Shown piece by piece: positions 18,924 to 29,550 of a stretch of 32,772 nucleotides of DNA. The notes beneath the pieces are model-generated. The model saw only the letters and a program-made list of their open reading frames with translations. It did not search any database and had not been told where the DNA came from. The stretch's first letter is position 1, and every line of letters begins with the position of its first letter. Source of the stretch: an uncultured Prochlorococcus sp. (GTDB lineage Bacteria; Cyanobacteriota; Cyanobacteriia; PCC-6307; Cyanobiaceae); the NCBI GenBank assembly GCA_902634515.1, contig CACPKH010000014.1, positions 1 through 32,772 of the forward strand. Reading direction: 5' to 3'. The translations under genes and the position numbers were made by a program.

Positions 18924-20632
18924 TGAAAATTACATTAGGACAGCTTAATCCAGTTATAGGAGACCTAAAAGGTAATAGCGAATTAATCCTTAAGGCATGT
19001 CAAGAAGCTTTTCAGCAAAAAGCAGATCTTTTAATTACTCCAGAACTCTCTTTATGGGGCTACCCCCCAAAAGATCTTCTACTTAACCCTGATCATATAA
19101 AAGAACAATGGCCTATCTTGAACAAAATGGTTAAGAGGGTTGAAAAAGAAACCCCTAATTTAATTCTATTGGTAGGCATTGCCGAATCAATAACTGATTA
19201 CAAGCTCCCATCTCTATTCAACTCAATTGCGCTTGTAGATAAGTCAGGCTGGGAAATAATAGCAAGAAAGCAACTACTCCCAACCTATGATGTTTTTGAC
19301 GAAAAAAGATATTTTCGTGCCGCTGAAAGTACAGGCAAAGTGAGCATTAATATCAATAAAAAGAAGTGGCATATAGGTATAACAATTTGCGAGGACCTTT
19401 GGGTCAAGCAAGAAATCCAAGGCCGTCTTATTGAAGGCCCAGACCCTCTAGATGAATTAGAAAAAAGTCCAATTGATTTACTGTTAAACCTTTCCGCATC
19501 ACCATTTACTCATAAAAAGGAGGCAATCCGTCACAAACTAGCAGCCAGTGCGGCAAGAAGGCTTAGCTGTCCAGTCGCATACGTCAACCAAGTCGGAGGA
19601 AATGACGAATTAATCTTTGATGGGGCGAGCTTTGTTGTCGATAAGAGAGGAGATCTAGCCTTCACTCTCCCAAGATGCCAAGAATCCATTAAGACTTGGG
19701 AAAGCACTACGAACTCAAAAACACTTTCAATCTCTCAACAAGATCCACAAAAAAAGCTTTTCGAAGCATTAGTTCTTGGCGTTAGGGATTACGCAAAGAA
19801 ATGTGGCTTTAAAAGTGCTTTGATCGGCTTAAGTGGAGGGATAGATTCTGCCCTTGTAGCAATAATTGCTGTAGCAGCCTTGGGACACGAAAATGTTTCG
19901 GCAGTATTGATGCCTTCTCCATGGAGTTCTAGTCATTCAATTACGGATGCAACTGACCTTGCGAAGAGACTTTGTATTCATACAGATCTGATTCAAATAG
20001 ACGCATTAATGAAAAGCTATGATTCTTCACTTGAAACAGTTCTAGGAGAATTGCCAACGGGTTTAACTGCGGAGAATCTTCAAGCACGGATTAGGGGAAC
20101 TCTCCTAATGGCAATAGCGAACAAACAAGAACATTTACTTCTTTCAACTGGTAATAAATCGGAACTTGCTGTCGGATACTGTACTCTTTATGGAGATATG
20201 AATGGAGGGCTGGCTGTTATAGGAGATTTATATAAAACAAGTGTATTTAAATTATGTGATTGGATAGATAGCATTGATGCTAAAGAATCCAAAAGATTAT
20301 TTAGATTACCAAAATCAGAACTTATTGGTCCAGCTATTCGGCATAAATCACCAAGTGCTGAACTAAGGCCTGGACAATTAGATAGCGATTCTCTTCCTCA
20401 ATATGAGACTCTTGATCCAATACTCAAAGTTCTAATCGAAAAGAAAGGAAACTTAAATGAGCTTTTAGAGAGAGGATATGATCCCAGGTTAATTAAACAA
20501 ATTCAAATAATGTTAAAGCAATCAGAATTCAAAAGAAGGCAAGCTCCTCCTATGCTTAAAGTCAGCAATCAAGCATTTGGAAGTGGGTGGAGAGTGCCTA
20601 TAGCAGCAAATTATGTCGAGCAAATTCATTAA
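18923..20632 (+). CDS. nadE: glutamine-dependent NAD+ synthase
   Basis: The 569-residue two-domain enzyme makes NAD+ from deamido-NAD using glutamine nitrogen. The N-terminal nitrilase-type glutaminase has the catalytic triad: glutamate in TPELSLWGYPPKD, lysine in ARKQLLPTYDVFDE, cysteine in ITICEDLW. The C-terminal synthetase has the pyrophosphate-binding LSGGIDSALV and the STGNKSELAVGYCTLYGD segment. The start is ATG at 18923, overlapping the nadD stop by one base. It ends the overlapping operon and is convergent with the DUF3326 gene, with 18 bases between. Confidence 0.97.
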   Translation: MKITLGQLNPVIGDLKGNSELILKACQEAFQQKADLLITPELSLWGYPPKDLLLNPDHIKEQWPILNKMVKRVEKETPNLILLVGIAESITDYKLPSLFNSIALVDKSGWEIIARKQLLPTYDVFDEKRYFRAAESTGKVSININKKKWHIGITICEDLWVKQEIQGRLIEGPDPLDELEKSPIDLLLNLSASPFTHKKEAIRHKLAASAARRLSCPVAYVNQVGGNDELIFDGASFVVDKRGDLAFTLPRCQESIKTWESTTNSKTLSISQQDPQKKLFEALVLGVRDYAKKCGFKSALIGLSGGIDSALVAIIAVAALGHENVSAVLMPSPWSSSHSITDATDLAKRLCIHTDLIQIDALMKSYDSSLETVLGELPTGLTAENLQARIRGTLLMAIANKQEHLLLSTGNKSELAVGYCTLYGDMNGGLAVIGDLYKTSVFKLCDWIDSIDAKESKRLFRLPKSELIGPAIRHKSPSAELRPGQLDSDSLPQYETLDPILKVLIEKKGNLNELLERGYDPRLIKQIQIMLKQSEFKRRQAPPMLKVSNQAFGSGWRVPIAANYVEQIH

Positions 20633-20650
20633 ATCAACAGGTTTTTCTCC

Positions 20651-21753
20651 TTACTCTAGTAGAGATAGTTTTTTCATAGGCCTATCAAATGCCGATATAT
20701 CAATTCCTTCATTTAATCCAAGCAAAATTCCTGCTGCTTCTACATAGTTTTGGACATGAAAAATAGGAGTTGATTGGCTTGCTTTTAAGTTATTTCCCAA
20801 ATCAAGGGCTTCAACCCCAACATTTAAAACATTTTTATTTGAAACAACAATTAGTGGAATATCTTTTTCAATGCAGGACAAAACAGATGCCCCCCCCCCA
20901 ACGCTCCTTTAGGGACTACTACAGCACTCAACTGATCTACACTTAACAACTTAGTATGATTATTTACCTTGCTTTGAATCAATGTATCTATTGGCACCAT
21001 ACTAGGAGCTCTACTTAATCCAACTAGAACAGAAGGCAAAAATGTATGCCCAATCTCTTCCGCAGAAGTAAGAGGATCTAAATCTCTCTGCATCGGCAAT
21101 GGTGACATAGCAGGAGCATGTGCACATGGTATACATAAATGCTTAACCAATAAATGGCTCACAACAGCTTCTGCCCCTGCCAAAGCATCTACACCTCGTC
21201 CTTTGCGATATTCATCTAATTGAGATTTATCAAACTCATCTGGGAATCTTGTTACTATTGCTAATGCAGATGCTCCAGCTTCTTTCAACCTGTCTCCGGC
21301 CCTTAACAAAGAATCAGGTGCTCCCACTTCTCCCCAACTTGAACCACTTGAGCCTCTCTCAAGAGATATTTTCAAGGGAACATCTGTAGTTACGATTGGA
21401 CCAATATTCAAACCCAAAGTTGCACGGCAAGCATTAATTACTTGAATATGTCTTTCCAGTAAATCAGGCTCTATAGCTTTATCAAATAAAACACCTACTT
21501 TTTGTTGTCGAACAGGAGACAACAATATCTTGCCAGAAGTGAAAAGATCAATGCCCAAACCTTCGACATATTGAATGCGCTTATCACTCCAATAAAGTGA
21601 GGCCCCATTCATCACATTCGGGTGGGTAATTAAACACCCACTTGCTGCTGCTAATAATCGAGCAGCAGGGATTGCGTCACCAGCGTATCCTCCAACAGAA
21701 CAACCAATACCGGTTGGAATTATTAATAAAGTTGGGGTAATAGGTTTAGGCAA
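20651..21753 (-). pseudogene. DUF3326 family gene, split by a frameshift at a G10 tract
   Basis: Two overlapping minus-strand frames encode one protein. The N-terminal part (21753 to 20851; TTG start, no ATG available) matches a DUF3326-type protein with LIIPTGIGCSVGGYAGDAIPA and ends in the family segment SAVVVPKGALGGG before running out of frame after 300 residues. The C-terminal part (frame ending at 20651) resumes with ASVLSCIEKDIPLIVVSNKN. The switch lies exactly at ten consecutive G residues (minus strand). One extra G would join them into a protein of about 367 residues, a plausible full length. Function unknown. The cause could be a sequencing error, a mutation, or slippage. It follows a 64-codon gene downstream of atpG. 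Confidence 0.8.
20890..20899. repeat. C10/G10 homopolymer at the DUF3326 frame switch
   Basis: Ten C residues on the plus strand read as ten G on the coding strand. With ten the reading frame breaks; with eleven (or eight) it is continuous. It is the longest G/C homopolymer I noticed in this AT-rich window and is a site prone to slippage and to sequencing error. Confidence 0.95.
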
Positions 21754-21796
21754 AAGGAACTTAGTAGTAGAAAATTGTATTCAAAGATGATCAGGC

Positions 21797-21991
21797 CTAA
21801 GGGATTATGACTACAGCTTCAACAATCAATTTGCGAAAACTTACAGCTTGTTCAGTTTCCTTTACCTCTGTAATAGCCCATCGCAAAGGATAGCCATATG
21901 ATTGAATCTCTTCTAAAACAAATTTTCTCAAGTGATATATTTCCAAGCCATTAGGCCAGTCAAGGTCTAACTCTATTGCTTCTACTTTCAT
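21797..21991 (-). CDS. small conserved-type protein downstream of atpG
   Basis: This 64-residue soluble protein begins MKVEAIELDLDWPNG and has no membrane segment or recognised domain. The composition is mixed, with a regular alternation in the C-terminal part (SFRKLIVEAVVIIP) that suggests a final beta strand. The start is ATG at 21989-21991, 14 bases after the atpG stop, so it is probably the last or second-to-last gene of the atp operon. I recall small genes of this kind at this place in other picocyanobacteria, but its function is not known. Confidence 0.65.
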   Translation of the reverse strand: MKVEAIELDLDWPNGLEIYHLRKFVLEEIQSYGYPLRWAITEVKETEQAVSFRKLIVEAVVIIP

Positions 21992-22005
21992 TAAAAGCTA
22001 TTGAT

Positions 22006-22956
22006 CTATGAACTTGCACCACCAACAACTTCCAAAATCTCTTGGGTTATAGCAGCTTGTCGAGCTTTGTTATATGTAAGATTCAATGTTCTTGCAAGTT
22101 CCTTTGCATTATCACTAGCATTGTTCATAGCTGTCATTCTACTAGCCAATTCTGAAGCAGCTGCTTCTTGAAGAGCTCTTAAAAGTTGATTTTGCAAATA
22201 TAAAGGCAGAAGAGCATTTAATAATTGATCTGGACTTTGCTCAAAAATAATATCTGAAGGCAACTCAGGCTGCTGATTGGCCGGAGCAGTTCCTTTCTCA
22301 ATAGTTAATCGACTATCTTTTGTTGTAAGTCTAAAGATCTCGTCATCTTCTTCAGCTATGCCCTGAGGGTCTAAAGGTAATAATGTTTGTACAACAGGGT
22401 TACAACTGACTAAACTCACAAACTTAGTATAAATAACTTCTACTCGATCAGTACTTTTTGATAAGAACTCAGCCAAAACCTCACTTGTAACTTTCTCTGC
22501 ATCCTGAGAATTAGGGACTTGTTCCAAATCTTGAAAAGTAGCGCGAATATTATATTGACTAGATCTATTTTGGAAATAAGTAGTCGCCTTACGACCAATT
22601 AAAACTAAGTCTATTTTAAAACCTTGTCTTTTTAATTCCGCATAACGTTGCTCGGTCTTCTTAATAATGTTTGTGTTGTATCCACCGCACAAACCTCTAT
22701 CTCCCGTTACTGCAAGGAGAGTAATATTGTCAACCTCTCTTTTCTGAAGTAAAGGAGCATCAGCTGTCTCAAACTGCATACGACATTGAATATTCTCAAG
22801 TACTCGAGCAAGACGATCTGCGAAAGGTCTACTCCTAAGCACTTGATCCTGAGCTCTACGAACTTTTGCAGCTGCAACAAGTCGCATTGCCTCAGTAATC
22901 TTTCTTGTGTTTTTAACAGAAGTGATTCTGTCTCTGATCTCCTTAAGGTTTGCCAT
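22006..22956 (-). CDS. atpG: ATP synthase F1 subunit gamma
   Basis: The 316-residue protein is the rotor shaft of F1. It has the N-terminal helix [24 protein letters not shown], the [11 protein letters not shown] motif, and the conserved C-terminal helix [17 protein letters not shown] followed by [16 protein letters not shown]. Between about residues 190 and 240 it carries an insert compared with E. coli gamma, as in other phototroph subunits, but without the two cysteines of the plant redox switch. The start is ATG at 22954-22956, 29 bases after the atpA stop. Confidence 0.97.
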   Translation of the reverse strand: MANLKEIRDRITSVKNTRKITEAMRLVAAAKVRRAQDQVLRSRPFADRLARVLENIQCRMQFETADAPLLQKREVDNITLLAVTGDRGLCGGYNTNIIKKTEQRYAELKRQGFKIDLVLIGRKATTYFQNRSSQYNIRATFQDLEQVPNSQDAEKVTSEVLAEFLSKSTDRVEVIYTKFVSLVSCNPVVQTLLPLDPQGIAEEDDEIFRLTTKDSRLTIEKGTAPANQQPELPSDIIFEQSPDQLLNALLPLYLQNQLLRALQEAAASELASRMTAMNNASDNAKELARTLNLTYNKARQAAITQEILEVVGGASS

Positions 22957-22985
22957 AGATAATAATTTTCTTTTTTTCGTAAGGA

Positions 22986-24521
<1,536 letters not shown>

Positions 24522-24556
24522 TTAAAGAAAGGAAGTGTATAAAGGGTTTTGATTAA

Positions 24557-25105
24557 CTAGCTTACCTTTGCTAGCTCTAGACCCAGTCGACGCACCTGAC
24601 CAGAGAGGCTTGCATCGATAACTTTTGAGCCAACATTGACTACAAAACCACCAATTAAAGAGGGATCAACTTGGAGGTCAAGTTCCAAGTTGTCTGTACC
24701 TGCAATAGTTTGAATCTTTTTAAGGATTTCTTTTTGATGTTCTTCATCAAGCTCAGTAGCTGATGTCACTGTTGCAAGAGCAATATTACGTTGCTCTCTA
24801 TAAAGTTCTAATAATCGCTCAAGGACAGAGTCCAAATAGCCTATGCGTTTCCTGTCAGCCAACAGGTTCAAGAAATTAAGAAAAGATGTGGTGATTTTCT
24901 TAGAAAAAAGTTTTTCTATTGCTGCTTTTTTAGCTTCAACCTCTAGAACAGGTGAAGACATTGCTTCACTTAATTCAGGAGAATTGTTCCAAATCTCAAG
25001 AAGAGACTTTGCCTGAGAAATTACCTTATCAACTTCTTTGCTGTTCTCTGCAACTTGAAGGAAGGCTTCTGCATAGGGAGTTGTGATGGTGTTTAAAAGT
25101 GGCAT
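24557..25105 (-). CDS. atpH: ATP synthase F1 subunit delta
   Basis: The 182-residue protein belongs to the OSCP/delta family, which joins F1 to the peripheral stalk. The N-terminal helical domain opens with TPYAEAFLQVAE, and the C-terminal region has the conserved DPSLIGGFVVNVGSKVIDASLSGQ-type segment. The preferred start is ATG at 25103-25105, which shares one base with the atpF stop (TGATG); TTG one codon upstream is less likely. Confidence 0.95.
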   Translation of the reverse strand: MPLLNTITTPYAEAFLQVAENSKEVDKVISQAKSLLEIWNNSPELSEAMSSPVLEVEAKKAAIEKLFSKKITTSFLNFLNLLADRKRIGYLDSVLERLLELYREQRNIALATVTSATELDEEHQKEILKKIQTIAGTDNLELDLQVDPSLIGGFVVNVGSKVIDASLSGQVRRLGLELAKVS

Positions 25106-25620
25106 CAATCCTTACCCAAATTTTTAATGGATTGTGTTATCAATTTGGCCTGAGCATTCTCATCTAATTTTGCTGGGAGAGTGGACAGAGCTTTTTCAAT
25201 CGCAAGCTTAGCTGCTTCTCTTCGCAACTGAGCACTAACTCTTGAAGCTTCTGCATTTAAATCAGAAGCTGCTCCTTGTTTAATTCGAGCCATTTCCTCA
25301 ACAGTTCGTTTTTCACTATCCAAACGAATAGCTTCTGCACGCACTTTGCAATCCTCACGAATTTTTGAAGCCTTCTTCTCAGCTGAAGCCAACTCTTTTT
25401 TTGCCTTAGAAAGAGAGCTTGAAGCTTCTGCTAAACGATCTTCAGCATCTTTTAGATCTGCGAGGATTCCTTCTCTACGACGATCAAGAATTCCTCCTAA
25501 AAAGCTTGGAAGAAATTTATAAAGTCCAAAAATTACAACTGCCAAGTTAATGATATTAGTCTCAAAAAGATTGAGATTTATACCAAAACCTTCAGTTGCA
25601 AGAAAAACAGAGGAAGTCAT
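25105..25620 (-). CDS. atpF: ATP synthase Fo subunit b
   Basis: The 171-residue protein is one half of the b/b' peripheral stalk. It has a hydrophobic N-terminal segment ([18 protein letters not shown], about residues 25-42) followed by a long charged helix, from about residue 48 on, rich in alanine, glutamate and lysine. The start overlaps the b' stop by four bases (25617-25620), and the stop overlaps the atpH start, which suggests translational coupling through b'-b-delta. Confidence 0.95.
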   Translation of the reverse strand: MTSSVFLATEGFGINLNLFETNIINLAVVIFGLYKFLPSFLGGILDRRREGILADLKDAEDRLAEASSSLSKAKKELASAEKKASKIREDCKVRAEAIRLDSEKRTVEEMARIKQGAASDLNAEASRVSAQLRREAAKLAIEKALSTLPAKLDENAQAKLITQSIKNLGKD

Positions 25621-26078
25621 TTTGATGCAAGCAATCGGTCAACAATTAATTCTCCAAGCTTTTCGGCATCAAGCTTAATTTGATTTAGTGCTGACTTTTT
25701 TTGAGAATCTATTTCTCTTCTAGTTTCTTCCCTTGAAGCATTAGCTTCTGCTGTTGCTAAAGCCAATGCTTCACGAAATAGATTGTCGGAATCTGCTTCA
25801 GCTTCACTGATAACTGATTGTGCAGACTGACGAGCTTCTTTGAGTTGACTTTTTAAGTCTGCCTCTAGTTGCTCAACCTCTGCAAGTTTCTTTTTAGCCT
25901 CTGCAAGACTAGAAACTACATAACCCTCTCTTTCTTCTACGACCTTGCCAACAGGCTTAAAGAAAAGAGTATTTAAGATGAAAGTGAGAATAACAACCTG
26001 CACCGCCATAAGCGGAAGAGTTGCATCGAAGTCAAATAGACCTCCTTCACTAGCACCAAACAGAATCAAGCTTGTCAT
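25617..26078 (-). CDS. atpF': ATP synthase Fo subunit b' (second b-type subunit)
   Basis: The 153-residue protein has one membrane segment ([18 protein letters not shown], about residues 23-40), the short [15 protein letters not shown] link and a long charged coiled-coil region. Phototrophs use one b and one b' instead of two b subunits. The gene is also called atpG in some cyanobacterial schemes, which should not be confused with gamma. The start is ATG at 26076-26078. No ribosome-binding site is seen, and a GCGC hairpin lies 15 bases upstream. Confidence 0.94.
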   Translation of the reverse strand: MTSLILFGASEGGLFDFDATLPLMAVQVVILTFILNTLFFKPVGKVVEEREGYVVSSLAEAKKKLAEVEQLEADLKSQLKEARQSAQSVISEAEADSDNLFREALALATAEANASREETRREIDSQKKSALNQIKLDAEKLGELIVDRLLASK

Positions 26079-26093
26079 GTGGCAGGATTGCGA

Positions 26094-26108
26094 GCGCTTT
26101 TACAGCGC
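26094..26108 (-). repeat. GCGC hairpin in the atpF' leader
   Basis: GCGCT and AGCGC arms with a five-base loop lie 15 bases upstream of the atpF' ATG, in the atpE-atpF' gap. Further upstream in the same gap (about 26168-26185) a second perfect 7-bp stem AATTGAA/TTCAATT with a four-base loop lies nearer to the atpE stop. Both can fold in the mRNA between c and b'. Confidence 0.45.
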
Positions 26109-26209
26109 CTAGAAAAGGTTTGGGGAATTGAAACTAAAAAAGAAAAGTGGCTCAGATTAACCAAATTGAAAACCTTCAATTAAGTAAAAGCCTGAGTTCT
26201 TAAATCTTT

Positions 26210-26515
<306 letters not shown>

Positions 26516-26539
26516 TTATACCTGCGAGGGGTAAATCTC

Positions 26540-26619
26540 ATAGTTAATGAGTATTAGGTCTGAAAGAATTCGGACCTGCTAGCAGGGTGTTTGCCAAAAA
26601 ATTTATAAAGTTCTGGCAA
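26540..26619 (-). other. structured spacer between atpB and atpE
   Basis: The gap contains TTGCCA/TGGCAA (26591-26596 with 26614-26619), the 12-base perfect palindrome CCTGCTAGCAGG (26575-26586), AGGTC/GACCT (about 26556-26577, which competes with the palindrome), and CTCAT/ATGAG near 26538-26553. No T-tract follows a strong stem, so this does not look like a simple terminator. An mRNA processing, stability or promoter role for the c subunit is possible. Confidence 0.45.
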
Positions 26620-26625
26620 TAAAAG

Positions 26626-27351
26626 TTAATGGTGCTCTTCCACTGCTTCACCGATGTAGTAAGCAGCAAGAGTTGCAAATATCAAGGCTTGAATAGCACT
26701 TGTAAACAAGCCGAGAAACATAACTGGTACTGGTAGGACAAGAGGGACTAGGAATACAAGTACTGCGACAACTAATTCATCCGCCAAAATGTTCCCAAAT
26801 AAACGGAAAGAAAGTGAAAGAGGCTTAGTAAAGTCTTCTACAATCTTAAAAGGCAGCATAATTGGCGTTGGATGGACGTAATACTCGAAATAACGCAATC
26901 CCTTATTACTCAATCCCGCATAGAAGTAAGAAAGTGATACCAAAAGTGCCAAAGCTACGGTGGTATTAATATCCGCTGTTGGCGCACCTAATTCACCACT
27001 TGGAAGCTTAATAAATCTCCAAGGGATTAAAGCGCCTCCCCAATTACTGACAAAAATAAATAAGAAAAGAGTGCCAATAAAAGGCATCCAATCCCTATAA
27101 ACTTTCTCACCAATTTGAGTGCGAGCTAAATCACGAATGTAATCCCATAGGAACTCAAGAAGGTTTTGAACTCCTTTAGGATCTCGTTCCATTTTTTTTG
27201 TGCCTACTACAACTAGGGTTAGTAATGCACCTATAAGAATCCAGGAAGTCATAAAAACTTGACCATGAATTCTGATATTGCCTATTTGCCAATAAAGATG
27301 TTTACCAACTTCTAATTCGGCAAAAAGTAAATTAAATGGAGATAGACCCAT
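26626..27351 (-). CDS. atpB: ATP synthase Fo subunit a
   Basis: The 241-residue membrane protein forms the proton half-channels with the c ring. It has several hydrophobic segments, the conserved [15 protein letters not shown] motif containing the essential arginine (in SFRLFGN), and the [24 protein letters not shown] segment in the last helix. The start is ATG at 27349-27351. It follows atpI by 73 bases. Confidence 0.97.
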   Translation of the reverse strand: MGLSPFNLLFAELEVGKHLYWQIGNIRIHGQVFMTSWILIGALLTLVVVGTKKMERDPKGVQNLLEFLWDYIRDLARTQIGEKVYRDWMPFIGTLFLFIFVSNWGGALIPWRFIKLPSGELGAPTADINTTVALALLVSLSYFYAGLSNKGLRYFEYYVHPTPIMLPFKIVEDFTKPLSLSFRLFGNILADELVVAVLVFLVPLVLPVPVMFLGLFTSAIQALIFATLAAYYIGEAVEEHH

Positions 27352-27424
27352 TGTGATTTAAATAAAAATCGAAAAAGCGAACACTTTTCTTTACCTCGCC
27401 TTGACCACTTTTGAATAATTTCAT

Positions 27425-27916
27425 TCAGTCTTGCTTGAATCTAGATTCAAGAAGAAAGTGCATTATCAAAGATGGCTTATAAAGGAAAAAACCTAACAAA
27501 GAAGGTAATAGCTGTAATTGAGGCAATCTTGTGACAGCCACAAATAGAACTACTGGAACAACTAACTGGACCTTGTTTACCCCTGAAGTGGTTTTCCCAA
27601 GTTTCCCAATACTGCGCGAAAGTAAGCGCAAATAAAGCAAACCTGAGAAGGCTCCTATCAGGATACTGAGAGAAACTTTTAAACCACAGAAAATAGCTGT
27701 TAGAAAAACTGCTATGGCTGAGATCGTCAAGGTCATAATAAATATGCGTCGCTGAAGCAAAACATATTCACTAGCTAAATCTCCAACATTGTTATTTGGA
27801 GATTGCAAGCTTGTTCCTTTCTCTGATGAAGAACTGACTTCCTTGAATTCTTCAGCCAAATAAGACTCTCCTACAGGAGAGCTTTTTGAAGACTTAGAAA
27901 GCGAGGAGGCCAGCAA
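27425..27916 (-). CDS. atpI: ATP synthase protein I (AtpI / Atp1-like)
   Basis: The 163-residue protein has a polar serine-rich N-terminal part of about 55 residues and then four hydrophobic stretches (about residues 59-78, 79-98, 118-130 and 134-150). Position directly before atpB and the membrane topology identify it as the cyanobacterial AtpI, which helps assemble the c ring. Sequence similarity in this family is low, so the call leans on context. No ATG fits; the likely start is TTG at 27914-27916, and a stop codon lies five codons upstream. Confidence 0.85.
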   Translation of the reverse strand: MLASSLSKSSKSSPVGESYLAEEFKEVSSSSEKGTSLQSPNNNVGDLASEYVLLQRRIFIMTLTISAIAVFLTAIFCGLKVSLSILIGAFSGLLYLRLLSRSIGKLGKTTSGVNKVQLVVPVVLFVAVTRLPQLQLLPSLLGFFLYKPSLIMHFLLESRFKQD

Positions 27917-28275
27917 AGGCTCAATGCTCTAAAGGCCCGCGGAATCTACCATGCAGAAGGTATAAAACCTATTAATGAAGTACCAGATTTCTACAAATCA
28001 GGTTGTTTGTATAAATAAAGACATGAATTCTCAGCAAATGACAAAGTATTTTTACGTAAAAAACAGAATTGTTAGAAAAAAACGAAGATGACATTGGAAG
28101 CAATCATAGAGATCTTAGTGAATCCAAAAGCAATTCTCTAATTTATAGAAGCATTTTCATTATTTCAAATTCATAGCCAAAGTAAAGATATATCAAATGT
28201 CTTCGTTTCTTAGCAAAAAGGCTTGGCAAGTAGGATTTTAAACGGCTCAATAGGTAAAAATTATTTACTCACATT
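27917..28275. other. 359-base divergent promoter region between atpI and ftsW
   Basis: This is the largest gap in the window and should hold the promoter of the main atp operon (minus) and of ftsW (plus). It is very AT-rich except for a GGCCCGCGG block near 27936-27944. A 22-codon basic ORF (28023-28091, plus) is present but has no support. No tRNA or terminator was found. Confidence 0.5.
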
Positions 28276-29514
28276 TTGAGAAGCCCATCTTTTCAAAAAA
28301 CTAATTCTGGGTTGCAATGGCCAAAAACTTCATATGCTCATCATGTAAGAAATACATCTCAGCAATCATTCATTGAAAGACTTCTTCCACTTCCTTGGAA
28401 TCTTTGGCCATCAGAAGCAAGAATATTATTATCTTTAATTATCTTTTGGACCATCGCAGGACTTTTTATTCTTGGTTCAGCGAGCTGGTGGGTCGCGACG
28501 AAAGAAATGGGAGATGGTACATACTTTCTTAAAAAACAATTATTATGGGTATTAACAGGCGGTTGCTTTGGTTGGCTAGTCATATCAATAAATCTAAGAA
28601 AATGGCTAAAAGTTTCCAAAATTTGTTTAATAATTGGACTTATTTTAGTTGGAGCAACTGTTTTTTTTGGCACCACTATTAATGGTTCATCTAGGTGGTT
28701 AATAATAGGCTCTATTCAAATACAACCTTCAGAATTAATAAAACCTTTTGTAATTCTTCAAGCGGCTAATATTTTTGCTCAATGGAAAAGAATAAGCAAT
28801 CTTCGAAAAACAATTTGGCTATCTCTCTTTGGAATATTACTTTTCCTCATTCTTTTACAGCCTAATTTAAGTACAGCTTCTCTTATAGGGATATTGCTTT
28901 GGATGATTGCTCTTTCTTCAGGTATTAAGTTCAGATATCTTTTATCATCTGCCTTCTTAGGTATAAGCCTAGGGTTAGCAAGTATCCATAAATATGAGCA
29001 TCAAATGAGACGCGTGACCTCTTTTATTAATCCTTGGAAAGACCAACATGATTCTGGTTATCAACTTATACAAAGTCTTTTAGCAATAGGCTCAGGAGGC
29101 ATGTTTGGAGAAGGATATGGATTATCCACTCAAAAACTTCTTTATCTACCTTTCATTAGCACAGATTTTATTTTCTCAGTCTTTGCAGAAGAGTTTGGCT
29201 TCATAGGTTCCTTAATGCTGATTCTATTTCTAGGTTTAGTTGCATTTATCGGATTACGAATCTCCCTAAGATGCACAAATAATTATTCAAAGCTAATAGC
29301 AATAGGATGTACTCTGTTGCTTGTAGGGCAATCAATAATGCATCTAGCAGTTACTTCTGGGTCAATGCCAACTACTGGCCTTCCCCTACCAATGGTTAGT
29401 TATGGTGGTAACTCGCTTTTATCCAGTCTCATTATAAGCGGCCTGCTTATGCGATGTTCCCTTGAATCAACTGGAGTAATTGGTGGTTTAAAAATTAAAA
29501 AGAAACTTGCCTAG
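28276..29514 (+). CDS. ftsW: FtsW/RodA-family SEDS protein (probable FtsW)
   Basis: The 412-residue polytopic membrane protein has about ten hydrophobic segments and SEDS-family motifs: LFILGSASWW in the first helix, NGSSRWLIIGSIQIQPSELIK, DQHDSGYQLIQSLLAIGSGG in the large periplasmic loop, FIFSVFAEEFG, and GLPLPMVSYGGNSL near the end. SEDS proteins polymerise peptidoglycan glycan strands, FtsW in division and RodA in elongation. FtsW is preferred from overall pattern, but RodA is not excluded. No ATG is available at the N-terminus; TTG at 28276 is the likely start. Confidence 0.85.
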   Translation: MRSPSFQKTNSGLQWPKTSYAHHVRNTSQQSFIERLLPLPWNLWPSEARILLSLIIFWTIAGLFILGSASWWVATKEMGDGTYFLKKQLLWVLTGGCFGWLVISINLRKWLKVSKICLIIGLILVGATVFFGTTINGSSRWLIIGSIQIQPSELIKPFVILQAANIFAQWKRISNLRKTIWLSLFGILLFLILLQPNLSTASLIGILLWMIALSSGIKFRYLLSSAFLGISLGLASIHKYEHQMRRVTSFINPWKDQHDSGYQLIQSLLAIGSGGMFGEGYGLSTQKLLYLPFISTDFIFSVFAEEFGFIGSLMLILFLGLVAFIGLRISLRCTNNYSKLIAIGCTLLLVGQSIMHLAVTSGSMPTTGLPLPMVSYGGNSLLSSLIISGLLMRCSLESTGVIGGLKIKKKLA

Positions 29515-29550
29515 ATATTATTAATATTAAAGTAAATCCAAAATCACTAA

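Noticed and set aside
28023-28091. 22-codon basic ORF (plus) in the atpI-ftsW gap
   Set aside because: No ribosome-binding site, no recognised homolog, and low complexity from AT-rich lysine/arginine codons; chance is more likely.
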